A stretch of DNA of 64,000 nucleotides. Origin: Periplaneta americana. Taxonomy: Eukaryota > Arthropoda > Insecta > Blattodea > Blattidae. The notes under the pieces were generated by a model, which had not been told where the DNA came from, made no database searches, and saw nothing but the letters and a program-made list of their open reading frames with translations. Shown here one piece after another: positions 46,021-58,867 of this stretch. The stretch lies in the NCBI RefSeq assembly GCF_040183065.1, contig NC_091127.1, positions 25,576,391-25,640,390 of the forward strand, written 5' to 3'. Position 1 is the stretch's first letter. Every line of letters begins with the position of its first letter. A program made the translations under genes and the position numbers.

Positions 46021-46235
46021 TATATAGTAGACTGTGGTACTTCTTTGACTATTACACTCTTACTACGTCATACTACTTTTTACCAATAAAACGGTACGAA
46101 AGGACGTATTTCAACCAATCATGGCTAGTTATCGCACAATTTTATCGCGTCCCTAGCATTTGTTTAATTTTATCGCATCCCTAGCATTTATTTCTTTGTT
46201 TACCGACATTTGAAACTGCGCTGGTCTGGACGTCA

Positions 46236-46236
<1 letters not shown>

Positions 46237-46311
<75 letters not shown>
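46237..46311. repeat. (AT)n microsatellite
   Basis: About 37 AT units inside A2, where A1 has only a short ATATATAT. A frame across it encodes IYIYIY and is an artefact. Confidence 0.97.
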
Positions 46312-46315
<4 letters not shown>

Positions 46316-46448
46316 CAAATCACTCCAGTCGATGCACAGCAGTTTCAAATATGACTCGCATTGGCATTCAAGAACAAGAATTAATAAAAATCACTGATCA
46401 TACCTATGCATCTTCTGAAATCCGATTTACAAATAAATGAAGAGCACC

Positions 46449-46762
46449 ATTCGGAAATCCTGAATAAGCTGAATACACCATGTAGGCCTAAATCAACGAG
46501 TTCCACTTCTATTACGCACACGTCCAATATAACATCAATTGAACCACCAACCACATTCAAATTTGAAAATTGTACATTCAATAATTATTCCTTTTAAAAT
46601 TATTCATTCGGAAATCCTGAATAAGTTGAATACACCATGTAGGCCTAAATCAACGAGTTCCACTTCTATTACGCACACGTCCAATATAACATCAATTGAA
46701 CCACCAACCACATTCAAATTTGAAAATTGTACATTCAATAATTATTCCTTTTAAAATTATTC
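46449..46762. repeat. 157-bp tandem duplication inside family A
   Basis: ATTCGGAAATCCTGAATAAG starts both units, and each ends TTCCTTTTAAAATTATTC. They are nearly identical, hence recent. Confidence 0.9.
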
Positions 46763-47119
46763 ATCTTTATTTTTTATGTCATCGTCGTTAATTAAAACTT
46801 TTCTAACACTTGTGTACAGTATATTAGTTAGGTTATGTTATAGCTTCTGCTATATGATATTATGGATAGTCACGTATCAGAGATTGTTTAATATTAAGAT
46901 TTATTGAAAATCATCTGTCAAGTGACGTTGATTACTGGGATTCGGATAATTGAAGTGGAATGTTGCATTTTAATAAAAATGAAACTGAATCAACAAAGCC
47001 TTCTTGACTAGTAACAGTCCACAGAGTTCAATGATGATTCCATAGTTGGCACAACTGATACCGGTAACAAGAAAACATAATCATAAAACACTACTGCCTC
47101 TAGCGTAATGTTGAGATGG

Positions 47120-47194
<75 letters not shown>
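47120..47194. repeat. (TAA)n microsatellite
   Basis: About 25 TAA units within A2, encoding polyasparagine in a meaningless frame. Confidence 0.97.
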
Positions 47195-47200
<6 letters not shown>

Positions 47201-47629
47201 TTGTCAGAAACCAGTGTACAAGGCCTGGATATGACATCGTCAGGTTCGATAGTTGATACATTTGAAGACAGTTGTATTTTCATAAGCCAATTAATATTTT
47301 ATTGTATTGGAGTACTTTGTTACTTCTAATCGTTATATACTTTCTTCTAATCGTGTAATAGTCAATTAAATCCCACTCGAGTTTTGATTTTCTCTAGATA
47401 AATCAAAACCTCTAGTGAGATTACTGTTGATAAAACTGACACAGTGTTTGCCTAGTCCAGGGGTGGGCAAAATGAACGCAACCCACAAGACAGGATTTAA
47501 ATGGCAACTATAAGTTACACTATGGAAGGGGTTGCACTCTACAGTGCAGTGACGGATTTACAGACAGTTGCGCCAATACACTCCTACCTACCATATGTAA
47601 TTAGAAGAGTCCATTCACATGATATTTAA

Positions 47630-48310
47630 TTAAGCATTTTTCAAAGCAATTTCTTGGAAATTGGGATTTATATTTGTGCATGCTATTTTCAGTTGCGCAA
47701 GGAGATGAGCATCGCTTAAGCGGGATCTGTGGTTGGACTTTATAAATTTAATTTTAGAAAACAGCTGTTCGCACTGGTAGGTTGATGAATACATACCGTC
47801 ATTTCCCATAACTATGATCCTGGAACACAACTATGGTCCACGATACAAACATTCAAAGATCATTGTAGAAGTAACATAGACCGTTCGTAGATAGCTGCAG
47901 TGACTTGAATTCAAACTACAGTACAGCAAAAATATAGATAAACGAGGTACTACGTTATGGAGTACAAAATTTGAATAGTTGTATCGTGGACAATAGTTAT
48001 GTTCCAGGACCATAGTTATGGGAAATGACGGTACTCATTATTTTTGAAGCAAACTGTCTAAGCAGTGGATATGTAGTACTGGACATCTTTTAAAAAAATT
48101 AGCCCCCAGTAGACCTTCACATTCTGCTTTCAAGAAGCCATCATTCTGCAAATCCAGTACCTCTAACTGCAATTCTGGGATAACATCTTCAATATAAACA
48201 TGAAAAGGAGTGGCAAAAATATTGAAATCTTTCTCCATCCTTTGAAAATCACTGAATCTGTATTCTTTGAACTCATATAAGAGATGGTCTGTTTTAAGAA
48301 TGTACATATT
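47630..48310 (-). pseudogene. hAT transposase C-terminal pseudogene, split by a MITE
   Basis: The minus strand reads MEKDFNIFATPFHVYIEDV, LQLEVLDLQNDGFLK, then after a frameshift YPLLRQFASKIMS. Beyond the MITE it continues MYSSTYQCEQLFSKIKFIKS, SRLSDAHLLAQLKIA and a stop. This is the LQ-EL-DLQ ... FSS-CEQ-FS-K--KS-RSRL-D-HL block of hAT (GTF2IRD2/ZBED-like) C-termini. Upstream frames to 48603 may be further transposase but are not clear. Inactive. Confidence 0.82.
47796..48031. mobile_element. 236-bp MITE, TA-flanked, inside the hAT transposase
   Basis: Ends CCGTCATTTCCCATAACTAT, inverted over about 50 bp. TA at 47794-47795 and 48032-48033. Removing it plus one TA restores the transposase reading frame. 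Confidence 0.9.
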
Positions 48311-48794
48311 TAAGTTCGCGTCCTGAATATTTGTAAGTGATCCTAAACATGAGAAATGACAGAACCGCCTTTCTTGTAAGTGTGATATCCTCTCGATTCA
48401 TATGATTCTGCGAAAGACATTGTATCACTAATGAAGCTCCGAAGTACAGGAATCCAGTATAATCCGCCACGTACACGCGCAATATTTTCATGGAGTGGGG
48501 GAAGGGGAAGGTAGGGGATAAGTTTGATGCTTCGCTGAGGTCTGACATCACTGCGTAAGTGCCGCAGGAATGCCCGCCATTGGCCTAGTGTAAGTGCGAA
48601 CACTTCAAGTGGAGTTCGTGGTGGACAAAGGAGATATTTGGTAAAGATTTTCGTTACGTGCTTACTCTTCTTATATCAGAATTATACAGTTATTTCAGTA
48701 GTAAAATTAGAAGTAAAAGGGGTAGGCCTAAATGTTTCCCCCTGTATACGCTATGCAAGAACTTGAAGGCATGAATGAAGCTAGAGCTCTATGT

Positions 48795-49015
48795 TTCTTG
48801 ACTTCGGTACTGGAATGAGGTGATGTGGTCAGCACCACGCTCTGATCGCCTTTTATCTCTGAGAAAGAGCCAGTACTCAATTCGTTAGGCAGCTGAGTGC
48901 ACCTTAAGGCTGTTCTGGAAGCTTAGTCACAGGAAAATTCCATCACTACCGAGGAACGAACCCAGGACCTTCCAGTCCGTAGTCAGTTGTTTCATCAACT
49001 ACCCGATCGCCAGTA
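48795..49015 (-). mobile_element. tRNA-derived SINE
   Basis: On the minus strand the head GCGATCGGGTAGTTGATGAA (A-box-like) and CCTGGGTTCGTTCCTCG (B-box) are followed by about 150 bp of body. No target duplication recognised. Confidence 0.65.
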
Positions 49016-50235
49016 TTGGTAATCAATATTAAATTTCACTATATACAGGCTGGTAGAACCAATGTTTAATTAAATTAAATTCTCATTTCCTTAGGTATTT
49101 TTCTCATATTTTTAGAATTCGATAGGCATACCACACATAACCCGAAATTTCTGCATTTTCTTTGTTTGCATAATGCTCTGTTTAAATTTTAGCATCTATT
49201 TCTAACTCTGTTACTGGCGCTATTAAAATATTTCCGTATCTACATTACTTCTCATGAAACTTTAAAAACAAAATACCTGTTTATGCACAAACAAATATGA
49301 TTCATTAGAAATGCTGTATATGTCCTTCACATTATTCCACTATAATTAGCAGCGTCTCTTCTGTGATACAACAGCAGCTTTGAAGACGTGTAATGGAACA
49401 GATGTCAAATCTTAGGAGATATATTTCTCCATTTAATTGACAAATATCTCTTCAAGAGAAGTGGGTAGTTATTTGTGGTGAAAAAAAAAAACTATTTTTT
49501 TATTTCGTGTTTAAAAAATAAAAGTAAAAATTTTGCTCTTTAAAAATATGGTGACGCTTGTAATCCATACATCCCTCCTTTCTTTAATGCAGTTTTCCGT
49601 AGTTGATATTTTTCAAACTGAAGTGCATTTTTCTCTGAAACTACTGAATCATTTTACTTGAAATGTTTACAGTGTTTTCTGTAACCTACATTCTACAAAG
49701 TAGACCTACAGATTTATGAATATCACACATTATACTTTAAGAAAAATTGTTAAAGTACAATTTTTTTCTGTTTGAATAAGGGTGAAATAATTAAATAAAT
49801 ATCGGTTTGTAACTTACAATATACTTTATTTGACGACTTAAAAGTTATACAAAAAATATGAGTGAAGATTGTAGCAAGTAATGTGCACTTAAACTTTTAT
49901 GTACGTTTAGGAAAGTAGGATAACAGGTTATCAATTAGGGTCCTTTTTCAATTTAATAAGAAACTAACTAGTTGTCTTTTATGCCACTGAATTCAGAATG
50001 ATTTATTCTATAACCATGAAAATTTTTATGCTAATCTGAGCATTAAAAGCCTAGAAGTATTGAACTGAACTTTTATGCCGAAATTCGTGAATCGTACAGG
50101 AATCACTACCCATTCCCCTTAAAGCATCATTTCCTTTAAATAATTCCATAACTATAAACCTCCAGGGTTAATAAATGATGATCCTGCTGGACAAATTACA
50201 GTAAAGTGTCCGCCTATAACAAGTTTATTAAAGTA
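49016..50235. other. Unassigned sequence; possible old inverted-repeat element
   Basis: AAGTGGGTAGTTATT near 49460 and the complement of AATCACTACCCATT near 50101 are weakly inverted and could be the ends of a 0.65-kb element. Nothing else recognised. Confidence 0.35.
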
Positions 50236-51353
50236 CTAGCCGTACCCGTGCGCTCCGCTGCATCTGTTAGAAATAAATATAAAGTAATTACATAATTAAA
50301 ATAGGACGTTTGATCCAGGGAACAACTTTTACAACAGCGCAAGATAATCTGCTTCGCTCATTACCCAATTTTTTTGCATTGCATTTATTGCATATATATT
50401 TTATGTATTTTAACACGATTCAATTGAGCATAGTTAAAATTTGAACTATAAAATAATGAATTGCTCAGCTAACGTACTATTACTGCATACTAAATCAATA
50501 CACTCTCGTTGTTCGTTAATTCTCTGAGATTAAAATGAGTGTACATAAATATTATTTTAAGAAATACAGAAAACGAATGTACAAAATAGCCTATCAAATT
50601 TTCTGTGCGTAAGAAGCTATTTTAATCTTACCTGTCCTCGATTTACTCAGACGTTACTGTAATAACATTATAGCATTATGTCCATCTAGAGAAAGTACAC
50701 TTTCCAATGGTGAAATAATAATTAATTATACAAATCGGTTAATTTAACTTCTGATATTACTTCATACAAAAACAGAAACATTCTCTGTAGGCAATATTTA
50801 ATAGCTTTCGATTGTTGACGTCCAAGGCCCCCGTTTCGATTGTTGTTGTCCAAGGCCCCTTATAGACGAAGTAATTTGTTCTTAATTCATTGCACCGTCT
50901 TAGATGGCGTTATTTTAATTTTAAAATTCATTTATCTCATTAAATATCAGTCCTATCAAACTTTTGTAAAGAATAAAACTTATCGGAAATCATTTTTGAA
51001 GAAACTTTTGTTATGTAACATTTTTCACAAAAATCAATAATAAGCGAGATATTTCGATTTATTTAATTCAGGCCCCCTTATAACCCCCCTTTTAAATAAA
51101 CTATTTTGAATGCCATATAGCCTAAAATCTAAGTTACAAGGAACTTAATTTATATTCCAATTTTCATATAAATCGGTTCAGCCATTATCGCGTGAAAAGG
51201 TAACAAACATACAGACAGACATACAAACAAAAATTTCAAAAATGCGATTTTCGGTTTCAGGGTGGTTAATTATATATATGTTAGGACCAATTATTTTTGG
51301 AAAATCGAAAATTACCAGAAAACTTTCGGCTACAGATTTATTATTAGTATAGA
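50236..51353 (-). mobile_element. Helitron-like element, copy H3
   Basis: The same TC...CTAG ends, with A and T flanks, on the minus strand. It lacks part of the 3' region found in H4. Contains the CAGACAGACATACAAACAAA segment near its 5' end as in all copies. No coding. Confidence 0.72.
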
Positions 51354-52208
51354 TTACTTAAAAATTGTTTTACCTTTTTTTTTAAAAAAAAAAGAAGTAG
51401 GCTTTCACCATCTTGTAAGAGTTCAGTTCGTAGTAAAAATATTCCTTATCCAAGAGCCGCATTAACGATAACAAAACACTATCCCGTAACTGTACTACAT
51501 TTGTTACACCATCTTCAATTTACTCAAGAAATTAAGGTCTCACATTACGAAGCTAGATGTTAAACCACACCAAATGATAACTTTCAAATCCTGAAATCAT
51601 TGTAGGATAATTAGATGCAGATTATTGGACGACAATATTCTGCAACTATTCGTGTTTATGCCAGTCCAGTGCATACCACAGTCAATGTGGATTCACTTTG
51701 ATTTCAACAACTATTCGCAGAGCAAAACTATTTCTTATTGCTTTAGCTCTTTCTGTCGGACAGAATTTGCTTTTCATGTGGAAATAGTTGAAGTTTCATT
51801 CTAAGAATTCGGAATACTGCTGTGCTGCTCATCTCCAATCCTCTTGACTTTATTGACACTGCATATTCCTTTATTGGTTTTCATCGTCCAATATATGTAA
51901 CAACTGTTGCCATGGAAAACATGCACCATTAAGTGGAAAAGCATCTTCAAAGTTGTCTACATTGGCCTACTCAAGCATAAAACTGCCTGGTTCAAATCTG
52001 AAACCATAACGTTAAAAGAAAATCACTGAAGGCTGTTGGAGATCTTGTCCCACATTCGTAATAATATTTTGTAATTTAAACATGAATGCACACAGATGAA
52101 AGCCCTTATTCCTATAAACGAAATTGATGAGATACCACTCTAACGGAATTAAATTGGCATTAAGCCAAAACAAATCTTCTTAAACAAATACCATTGTATT
52201 AAAAACAC
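51354..52208. other. Unassigned sequence
   Basis: No recognisable gene or repeat; possibly low-copy DNA. Confidence 0.45.
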
Positions 52209-52713
52209 TTTTGTGCGAGATCGTGTGTATTTGCTTGTTTTCCGCACAGAACCAATACGCGGTAAGTGTGAAATACCACATTCAGTATTCTCAACGTAAC
52301 ACACATAACAATTTCCCTCTTCTTACCGCTTAAGCGCGACATTCATTTTATGCTTTAGGCTTTTAACATATTCTTTTTTGAGACGTTTAACATAGTAATA
52401 ATTATAAATTGGAAACTTACCACTGCAATTTCACCTAAATTGCAATGTTAATTATTGTTTTTAAATATTTGCAAAAATTAAGTAAAGTCTACTACTCCAC
52501 GAAACTTATTGCATTCCTGATACAAGTAACATTAAGGAAGCCGTGAAAAAATCAACAAAATTCCAGATGCGGATGTTATTACTGCAATATGTTATATAAA
52601 TAATATTGTTAAAATATTAAAATGAAAAATAAATCATTACATAACCTTACCGTTTGTTCTAAGTTCGCATTTATAGACTGGGGGAAAAAAAACAGACGTA
52701 TATCACGGCCTGC
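52209..52713. repeat. Family E element, copy E2 (right end missing)
   Basis: Matches 44250-44752 from TTTGTGCGAGATCG to ATATCACGGCCTGC, then diverges. Differences are few substitutions and small indels. Confidence 0.82.
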
Positions 52714-53984
52714 AAAAATTATGATTGGTAAGAAAGTGTTTATCTCATTAACTAATTCTCAAATTTAAAAATCCATGCGGAGTTTTTTTTATTACGAAAT
52801 GTACGTCCTTCACAGAAGATTTTTGAAAGCAAAAACAATTCTGAAGCCGTCAGGGATGTTTTGAATTTATGCATTATTTAATATCATTAAAATACATGAC
52901 TGAATGTTGATGAAATCTGGTACTGTTATTTAAACGTGCATATACAACAAACCTGCCGAATTTGAAAGACATGAATCAAAAACTTTGTAAGTTTCGAAAC
53001 TCAGTCCCAGTGTCCTATAACTAGGAATAGCACTAAAGAAATTGAGAACATATAGCACACGTTTAACTTAGTAGTTTCCTTCTTTCAATAACACGTTCCT
53101 TGGATAGTAATATCTTACAATAAGTTCTTACATGTGGCCTGGGTAATGAATAACCTCATAAAACTGAGTTACAGAACGATTAAAATTTTCCCTGAAGCCA
53201 TATTTAAAAGCCCGCCATATAAATTTAAAACAAAGCCTTCTAAATCTCTTTAGCTCTAAGAGGCCCTTGGAAGAGAAGTGGCACGGTTAAGTGAGTGGAG
53301 GGAAGAGGGGAAAAAAAAAGCAAGAAAGTGTAACAAACTTTCTTTGCTAGTAGAAGAGGTATTCTGAAGAAATGGGAGGGAAAGAGAGGGATAGAAAGAG
53401 ACAAGGTGAGAGAGATATCCTTAATTTCAAAAGTATATTAAATTCATTCTTTTTTGTGTTGTAAGGGTTGACTGGAATATGGTTAGTCTTTTTCATGTTT
53501 TAACTTTCTTTTTAAAAATTTGCAGTGGGTTATACGACATTGCATTTAATTAATATGAACAATCTCCTTGTATTCAAGAGGTAACTCCGGAAAAGAATGC
53601 TTTATGTCCAACAGAATAAATTTAATATCGATGTAAAATTCCTTTCTCAGACTTGATGCAAAATACAAGGAGTGAACAAAATGAAAATCCTTTACAAACT
53701 TTATTTTCTGATTATACAAAATATAAAAAACACGTTTTTGCTATGAAAATCAAAGCTATTTAAATACACAATTTTCAGCAACTGATAACGTTGATACGTA
53801 CTTTTCCATTCTCGGTCAATTCGTCCGCAGCACAAAGTCCAATATACAGAAAGTCCGCTACAAAAATGACCATAACTAAAACGTCCAATAAAATAATATG
53901 CAGAAATGTCCACAAATCAATGTTCAATATATAGAAATGTCCACAAGTCAAAATTTCCAATGTATGTTATGTATTTACTTACTT
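52714..53984. other. Unassigned sequence
   Basis: AG-rich stretch 53270-53415. At 53840-53965 short units like AATGTCCACAA recur in loose tandem. Overlapping minus-strand frames at 53701-53960 are not recognised. Confidence 0.4.
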
Positions 53985-54975
53985 ACTGGCTTTCAGAGAA
54001 CCCGGAGGTTCATTGTTGCCCTCACATAAGCCCGCCATTGGTCCCTATCCCAAGCAAGATTAATCCAGTCTCTATCATCATATCCCACCTCCCATAAATC
54101 CATTTTAATATTATCTTCCCATCTACGTCTCAGTCTCCCAAAAGATCTTTTTCCCTCCGGCCTCCCAACTAACACTCTATGTGCATTTCTGGATTCGCCC
54201 ATACGTGCTACATTCTCTGCCCATCTCAAACATCTGGATTTAATGTTCCTAATTATGTCAGGTGAAGAATACAATGGTGCAGCTCTGCGTTGTGTAACTT
54301 TCTCCATTCTCCTGTAACTTCATCCCTCTTAGCCCCAAATATTTTCCTAAGCACCCTATTCTCAAATACCCTTAACCTGTGTTCCTCTCTCTAAGTGAGA
54401 GTCCAAGCTTCACAACCATAAAGAAGAACCGGTAATGTAACTGTTTAGAAATTCTAACTTTCAGATTTTTTGACAGCAGACTGGATGATAAAAACTTCTC
54501 AACCGAATAATAACAGGCATTTCCCATATTTATTCTGTGTTTAATTTCCTCCCGAGTATCATTTATATTTGTTACTGTTGCTCCCAGGTATTTGAATTTT
54601 TCCACCTTTTCTAAGGATAAATTTCCAATTTTTATAGTTCCATTTCGTACAATATTCTGGTCACGAGACATAATCATATATTTTGTCTTTTCGGGATTTA
54701 CTTCCAAACTTATCGCTTTACTTGCTTCAACTAAATTCCCGTATTTTCCCTAGACGTTTGTGGATTTTCTCCTAACATATTCACGTCATCCGCATAGACA
54801 AGCAGCTGATGTAACCCGTTCAATTCCAAACCCTGTCTGTTATCCTGGAGTTTTCTAATGGCATACTCTAGAGCAGAGTTAAAAGTAAAAGTGATAGTAC
54901 ATCTCCTTGCTTTAGCTCACAGTAATTTGGAAACGCATCTGACAGACACGTCCCTTACTTTACCGCTTTTAAATT
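53985..54975 (-). pseudogene. LINE ORF2 pseudogene, RT catalytic motif to C-terminus
   Basis: The minus strand reads [19 protein letters not shown] (catalytic YADD, 54785-54796), a stop, then LEVNPEKTKYMIMSRDQ, NLSLEKVEKFKYLGATVTN, KNLKVRI, and after frameshifts KIFGAKRDEVTGEWRK. It continues NIKSRCLRWAENVARMGES, VLVGRPEGKRSFGRLRRRWE, VGYDDRDWINLAWDR and WRAYVRATMNLRVL, stop. This gives the family's full C-terminal half. Several frameshifts and stops make it inactive. Confidence 0.9.
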
Positions 54976-55582
54976 TTCTCTAACAGTGAAACATTTTCAA
55001 CTGATATTAGGAACCTCATTTGTCCTCTTTCTAGACGCTTTCTATCTTGAAATCTCAAGTTTCATATTCCACAAATCATATCAAATGTTCTGATAAAAAT
55101 ATTATAGAATCTCATTTTAACATCTGTTGACATATTTCTTCCCAAGTGCTTCCCTTTTAATAAATTTCTTCTGTTGTATTCCTACATATTTTCTTCCATG
55201 CTTAATTTTTATAATTGAAGACCTGAACTGACAAACATCCCAAGTCCATTGAAGTAAATTTTTCCAGCAGGGCAAAAAAACTTATATAGGTTTGCAATAT
55301 AAGCGTACTGAAATAAATATTTGTACGATTAAAAAACACGAACTTAGAGTCGAGCTTGAGATATTCTTTTTTTAAAGGATGGTAACTTATGCAAACCACA
55401 ACAAATGTCAGAAAAAATCAAATTTGGTAATTTATGGACTTGGGATATCTGTCAATTCAGATCTATGGGTTATATGCCATCCAAAATATTTTAAAAATAT
55501 ATCTTGCAATAGTTCTATTTCTGTATATTATCTTGTAGGTCTAAATGTATTTTATAATTGGTTATATGGCACTCAAGATATT
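54976..55582. other. Unassigned sequence
   Basis: May include further LINE 5' sequence up to about 55060. Otherwise nothing recognised. Confidence 0.4.
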
Positions 55583-56291
55583 TAAACTAATCAAAACAAT
55601 ATTACAGTACAAAGCAAAGTTACCTAGGTACTGTATCTGTTTTAAGTGTAACTAATATTACATAACAAAACTCTTATCGCATTATGCTTTTAAGGTGATA
55701 TTTGTGAGCAACTTCCTATCATCAGAATATTAAATTATTTTCTCGAAATCTGCTCAAGCTATAGAGCTGACATTTTTACAACAACACATGGGCACGTATA
55801 TTTTGCTTATGATGTAACAGTAGTTGCTTTGTTAATTCATTTCCTTACAAACAATTTCCATGCGAATATTTTCAAAATTTTCAATACACTATCTTCAGTA
55901 ATACGTATATACGGTATATTAGATTTAAGAAAACATTCTGTAAGGCTACTAAATAAATAGGCCTATACCTGAAAATTTCACTTTTCTATATGAAAAGTTG
56001 AGAAAATATTTCTTTTGAATAAAAAATGAAAATTGTGAAAAATTCTTACATTCTTATAATGCACTTATACTTCTCAGACAAATCTAAAAATTACCATGGA
56101 TACAGTTTTAATAAGTTCTCTTCCCTTTATCTATTGAATCAGTGCTGGCCATCCCTGAATATAGCTCGACCAAGCGGCATGGCATATACCACCTCTTTCG
56201 TCTGTCTCTTTCCTTTCCGCTGTAAAGCGCTCAGGCTCTCCTGGGCTCTAAAGCGCGCGCTTGCTCCTGTGGGCATCAATTGACATGCCTG
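55583..56291 (-). repeat. Dispersed repeat family D, copy D2
   Basis: The inverse of 38673-39392, from TAAACTAATCAAAAC to GGCATCAATTGACATGCCTG. Identity is high throughout with small indels. Confidence 0.8.
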
Positions 56292-56873
56292 CTGTAAGGT
56301 ATCCTGGACAATCATCTGTCGCAATATGCAGATTCGTCTTACCTTTAAACAAAGTAACGCTTTTATCTACTTTCCTTGTCTTGTGTTTTTTATTTCCGTA
56401 CAGTAGCCTATGGTTTCACTATGAATTTCCACACGTTGACAATCTTCGTCATTGAAAAACTAAATCGTCGTTATTTTTATTCCTTTGGACAAAACTGTAA
56501 TCATTCTAGGAAATATGATCTTCTCATGTGACTACACAAATACCATTGGACATCATTTGTTCATATTTATTCTCATAGCAACGGAAATTATTGCAAAAAA
56601 CTGACTGCAAAACAGTTGGAACTGATGTGAACGAAAGGGCAAACAAACGGCTTTCGTTTATCACGCCTCATATATTCAATTACCATTAATTGTGTAATCT
56701 ATAAGCGATACATGCCGATTACCTCTACACATTAATTCCATGAAACTGGCACGTAATGCACAGCACAAATGTGCAGTTGTGAACAAGGACTGGATAGAAA
56801 TGGAAAATCAGTAGGTTATATCGTAGTAACAATTGCAACTGATCAATAATTACACACGGTCTAAATACTCCAA
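56292..56873. other. Unassigned sequence
   Basis: No recognisable gene or repeat. Confidence 0.45.
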
Positions 56874-57178
56874 GGCCCAGTTTCACCAAACTTAGTTAAA
56901 ATAACTCTAACAGCATGTTAACTAACTTGTTTCACCAACCATTTGAGATACTTTGGTTAGGTAACATGATGTTAAGAGTAATGTAGCAGGAATCAAAGAA
57001 GCAGTGATTGTATGAAAGTTTACTGAATGTGGCTTTAGTTTGTGTAGTCATTTGTTTTAGCGGAGAATTGTATTTTTTACATTATGGAAGTATTGGAGAC
57101 TAACATAATCACAACGGAAATCGAGAAAAAGAAAGTGTAAGAAGCAGTAATTTTACCTCATAAGAGAAATAGAATTAC
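56874..57178 (+). mobile_element. PIF/Harbinger-like 5' end fragment
   Basis: AAGGCCCAGTTTCACCAAAC resembles PIF/Harbinger termini (GGCC-GTTTCAC-AA). A short MEVLETNIITTEIEKKKV frame follows at 57084. The element is cut off by family C copy C4 at 57179. The other end was not seen. Confidence 0.4.
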
Positions 57179-58081
57179 TTTTATGCTCGACCATGCCGAA
57201 ATGTAGTAATTATACACCTGGTAGCAGCCCTTTAATGGACCTCATTAAAGTACACCTATTCATTAAAGTTCCGGTTTTCCACCAATCAGAAAACACCATT
57301 GTAGCAATATGAAAGCGCAAGTATAGATTATTCTCGGATATGCAATCGAAAGACAACTAGCGAAACGTCACGGAGGCTGAAAATCCAATACTGTCGCAGA
57401 AGGTTATGTTCTGTTACTATAATAATTAGCGTTAATTGTAAATAATATTCAAATACATTCAATTTGTCATCTCGTTTTTCAATATCTAAATCAATTTCCA
57501 GGTTATATCAAGATTAATGTTCATTTTACTCTCTAGATTATATCAGGGTTAATGATATTTGTTCCTCGGAAAAAATCAATACTTTCGCGTCTGCGCACAT
57601 CTCACAATTTACGAGATATTGCACAAGGTCAGTTCCGCTCCCCAGTCAGATAAGAATAATATGAATACTTATGAATAATTTCAAGTTAGAAATATGGTCG
57701 AGCATAAAAAGCCGTATGAGACTTGCCTATAATGGTAATTAAGACGCTCGTATGAAAATTATGAAACTCGCTCATGCTCGTATCGTAAATGCATTCGCGT
57801 CTTAATTACTGCCATTATAGGCTCGTTGCATAAAAAAATTAAATTGTTTTATTTAACGACGCTCGCATCTGCAGAGGTTATATCAGGGTCGCAGATGTGC
57901 CCGAATTTTGTCCCGTAGAAATTCTTTTACATGCCAGTGAATCTACTGACATGAGCCTGTCGCATTTAAACACACTTAAATGCCATCGACTTCGGCCGGA
58001 ATCGCACCCGCAACCTCGAGCATAGAAGGCCAGCGCTATACCAACTACGCTACCGCGGACGACTCGTTACATAATATACCA
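57179..58081 (+). repeat. Dispersed repeat family C, copy C4, interrupted by a SINE
   Basis: From TTTTATGCTCGACCATGCCG to CTCGTTGCATAA, then a SINE (57834-58062), then the duplicated CTCGTTACATAA and the last bases TATACCATT corresponding to TGTACTATTA. Confidence 0.85.
57834..58062 (-). mobile_element. tRNA-derived SINE with 12-bp target duplication
   Basis: On the minus strand the head GCGGTAGCGTAGTTGGTATA (A-box) and GGTGCGATTCC (B-box) are followed by a body ending GCGTCGTTAAATAAAACAAT. The flanks are CTCGTTGCATAA (57822-57833) and CTCGTTACATAA (58063-58074), one mismatch. It inserted into family C. Confidence 0.9.
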
Positions 58082-58587
58082 TTTTCTACGTATCTTCTAA
58101 TTTTATTAGAAAAGTTTCTTTTCCTGAAATTTTTAGAAAATGACATTTCACTTGTAATGGTTACTAGAAAAAATGTAATTATTTAATTACTTCGTCTTTA
58201 AGAAAATCCCGCAATATTACCCTCTTTCTTATATGTAAAATGTGATTAATATTAACGCTTTGCGACGTAAAAATTAAATTGTCACTGAGTAAAATATCCG
58301 TTATTAGCAGATGCAGAGGATTCACTAAGGCCATTCTCCCATTACATAACGCAATAAATCCATTGATATGATGCATATCCTATTACAATTACGTTGATTA
58401 TTATTTACATGTAATTCATATTAATAGCTTTGTGCATATGATCAAGTCCAGCTTGCCGGACATAGGAGTCCGTTGTGCAATTTAACTTTAATAAATTTTG
58501 CCCCTTCAGTGCAGAAATTTAAGTACTGCATAGACTGAAAACATAGGGCACGTGTAAGCTTCAAAGTGAATAAAAAATCTTGGAAAA
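58082..58587. other. Unassigned sequence
   Basis: No recognisable gene. Confidence 0.45.
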
Positions 58588-58710
58588 ATCTCAGATTTTT
58601 AAATTACTTCAAGGGAAAAATTGTTTCGAACATGACATCGAGCGCGGGACCTTTGGCTGAGAGCGACAACGCTCTACCGACTGAGCTACTCAGCTACCAG
58701 ACCCCGCCTC
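58588..58710 (-). mobile_element. tRNA-derived SINE head
   Basis: On the minus strand GAGTAGCTCAGTCGGTAGAG (A-box TAGCTCAGTCGG), then CCCGCGCTCGATGTC (degenerate B-box) and AACAATTTTTCCCTTGAAG. The head is tRNA-like, but the B-box is altered and a body follows, so it is a SINE rather than a tRNA gene. Confidence 0.7.
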
Positions 58711-58867
58711 AGTTATTCCCTTTTTATCAAAATACCCTTAAGTGGGTTGACACGGAGTCACAGACCCAACATTGAGTGCACATTTTCTGTATGATTTAAA
58801 TTTGTTATTTTCTGTTTACGAACAGTAATGCGTATTATATAAATCTGGCTTTCAGATATAGCTAATT

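Larger units (their letters stand above)
46046..47434 (-). repeat. Dispersed repeat family A, copy A2
   Basis: The inverse of A1: TGACTATTACACTCTTACTA at the left, ending CAGTAATCTCACTAG at the right. Differences include expanded (AT)n and (TAA)n runs, a 157-bp internal tandem duplication (46449-46605 and 46606-46762), and about 300 bp (46930-47110) lacking in A1 but partly present in A3. Confidence 0.82.
47458..48600 (-). mobile_element. hAT transposon remnant, one end present
   Basis: CAGGGGTGGGCAAA at 47458 is a typical hAT terminus. The transposase C-terminus lies about 170 bp inside on the minus strand, as expected. The opposite terminus was not found near 48600, so the copy is truncated. 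A MITE interrupts it at 47796-48031. Confidence 0.7.

Noticed and set aside
46210-46440. Frame encoding IYIYIY repeats
   Set aside because: Direct translation of an (AT)n run inside family A.
58640-58705. tRNA gene candidate on the minus strand
   Set aside because: A good A-box but a degenerate B-box and a SINE body downstream; the cloverleaf is not complete.
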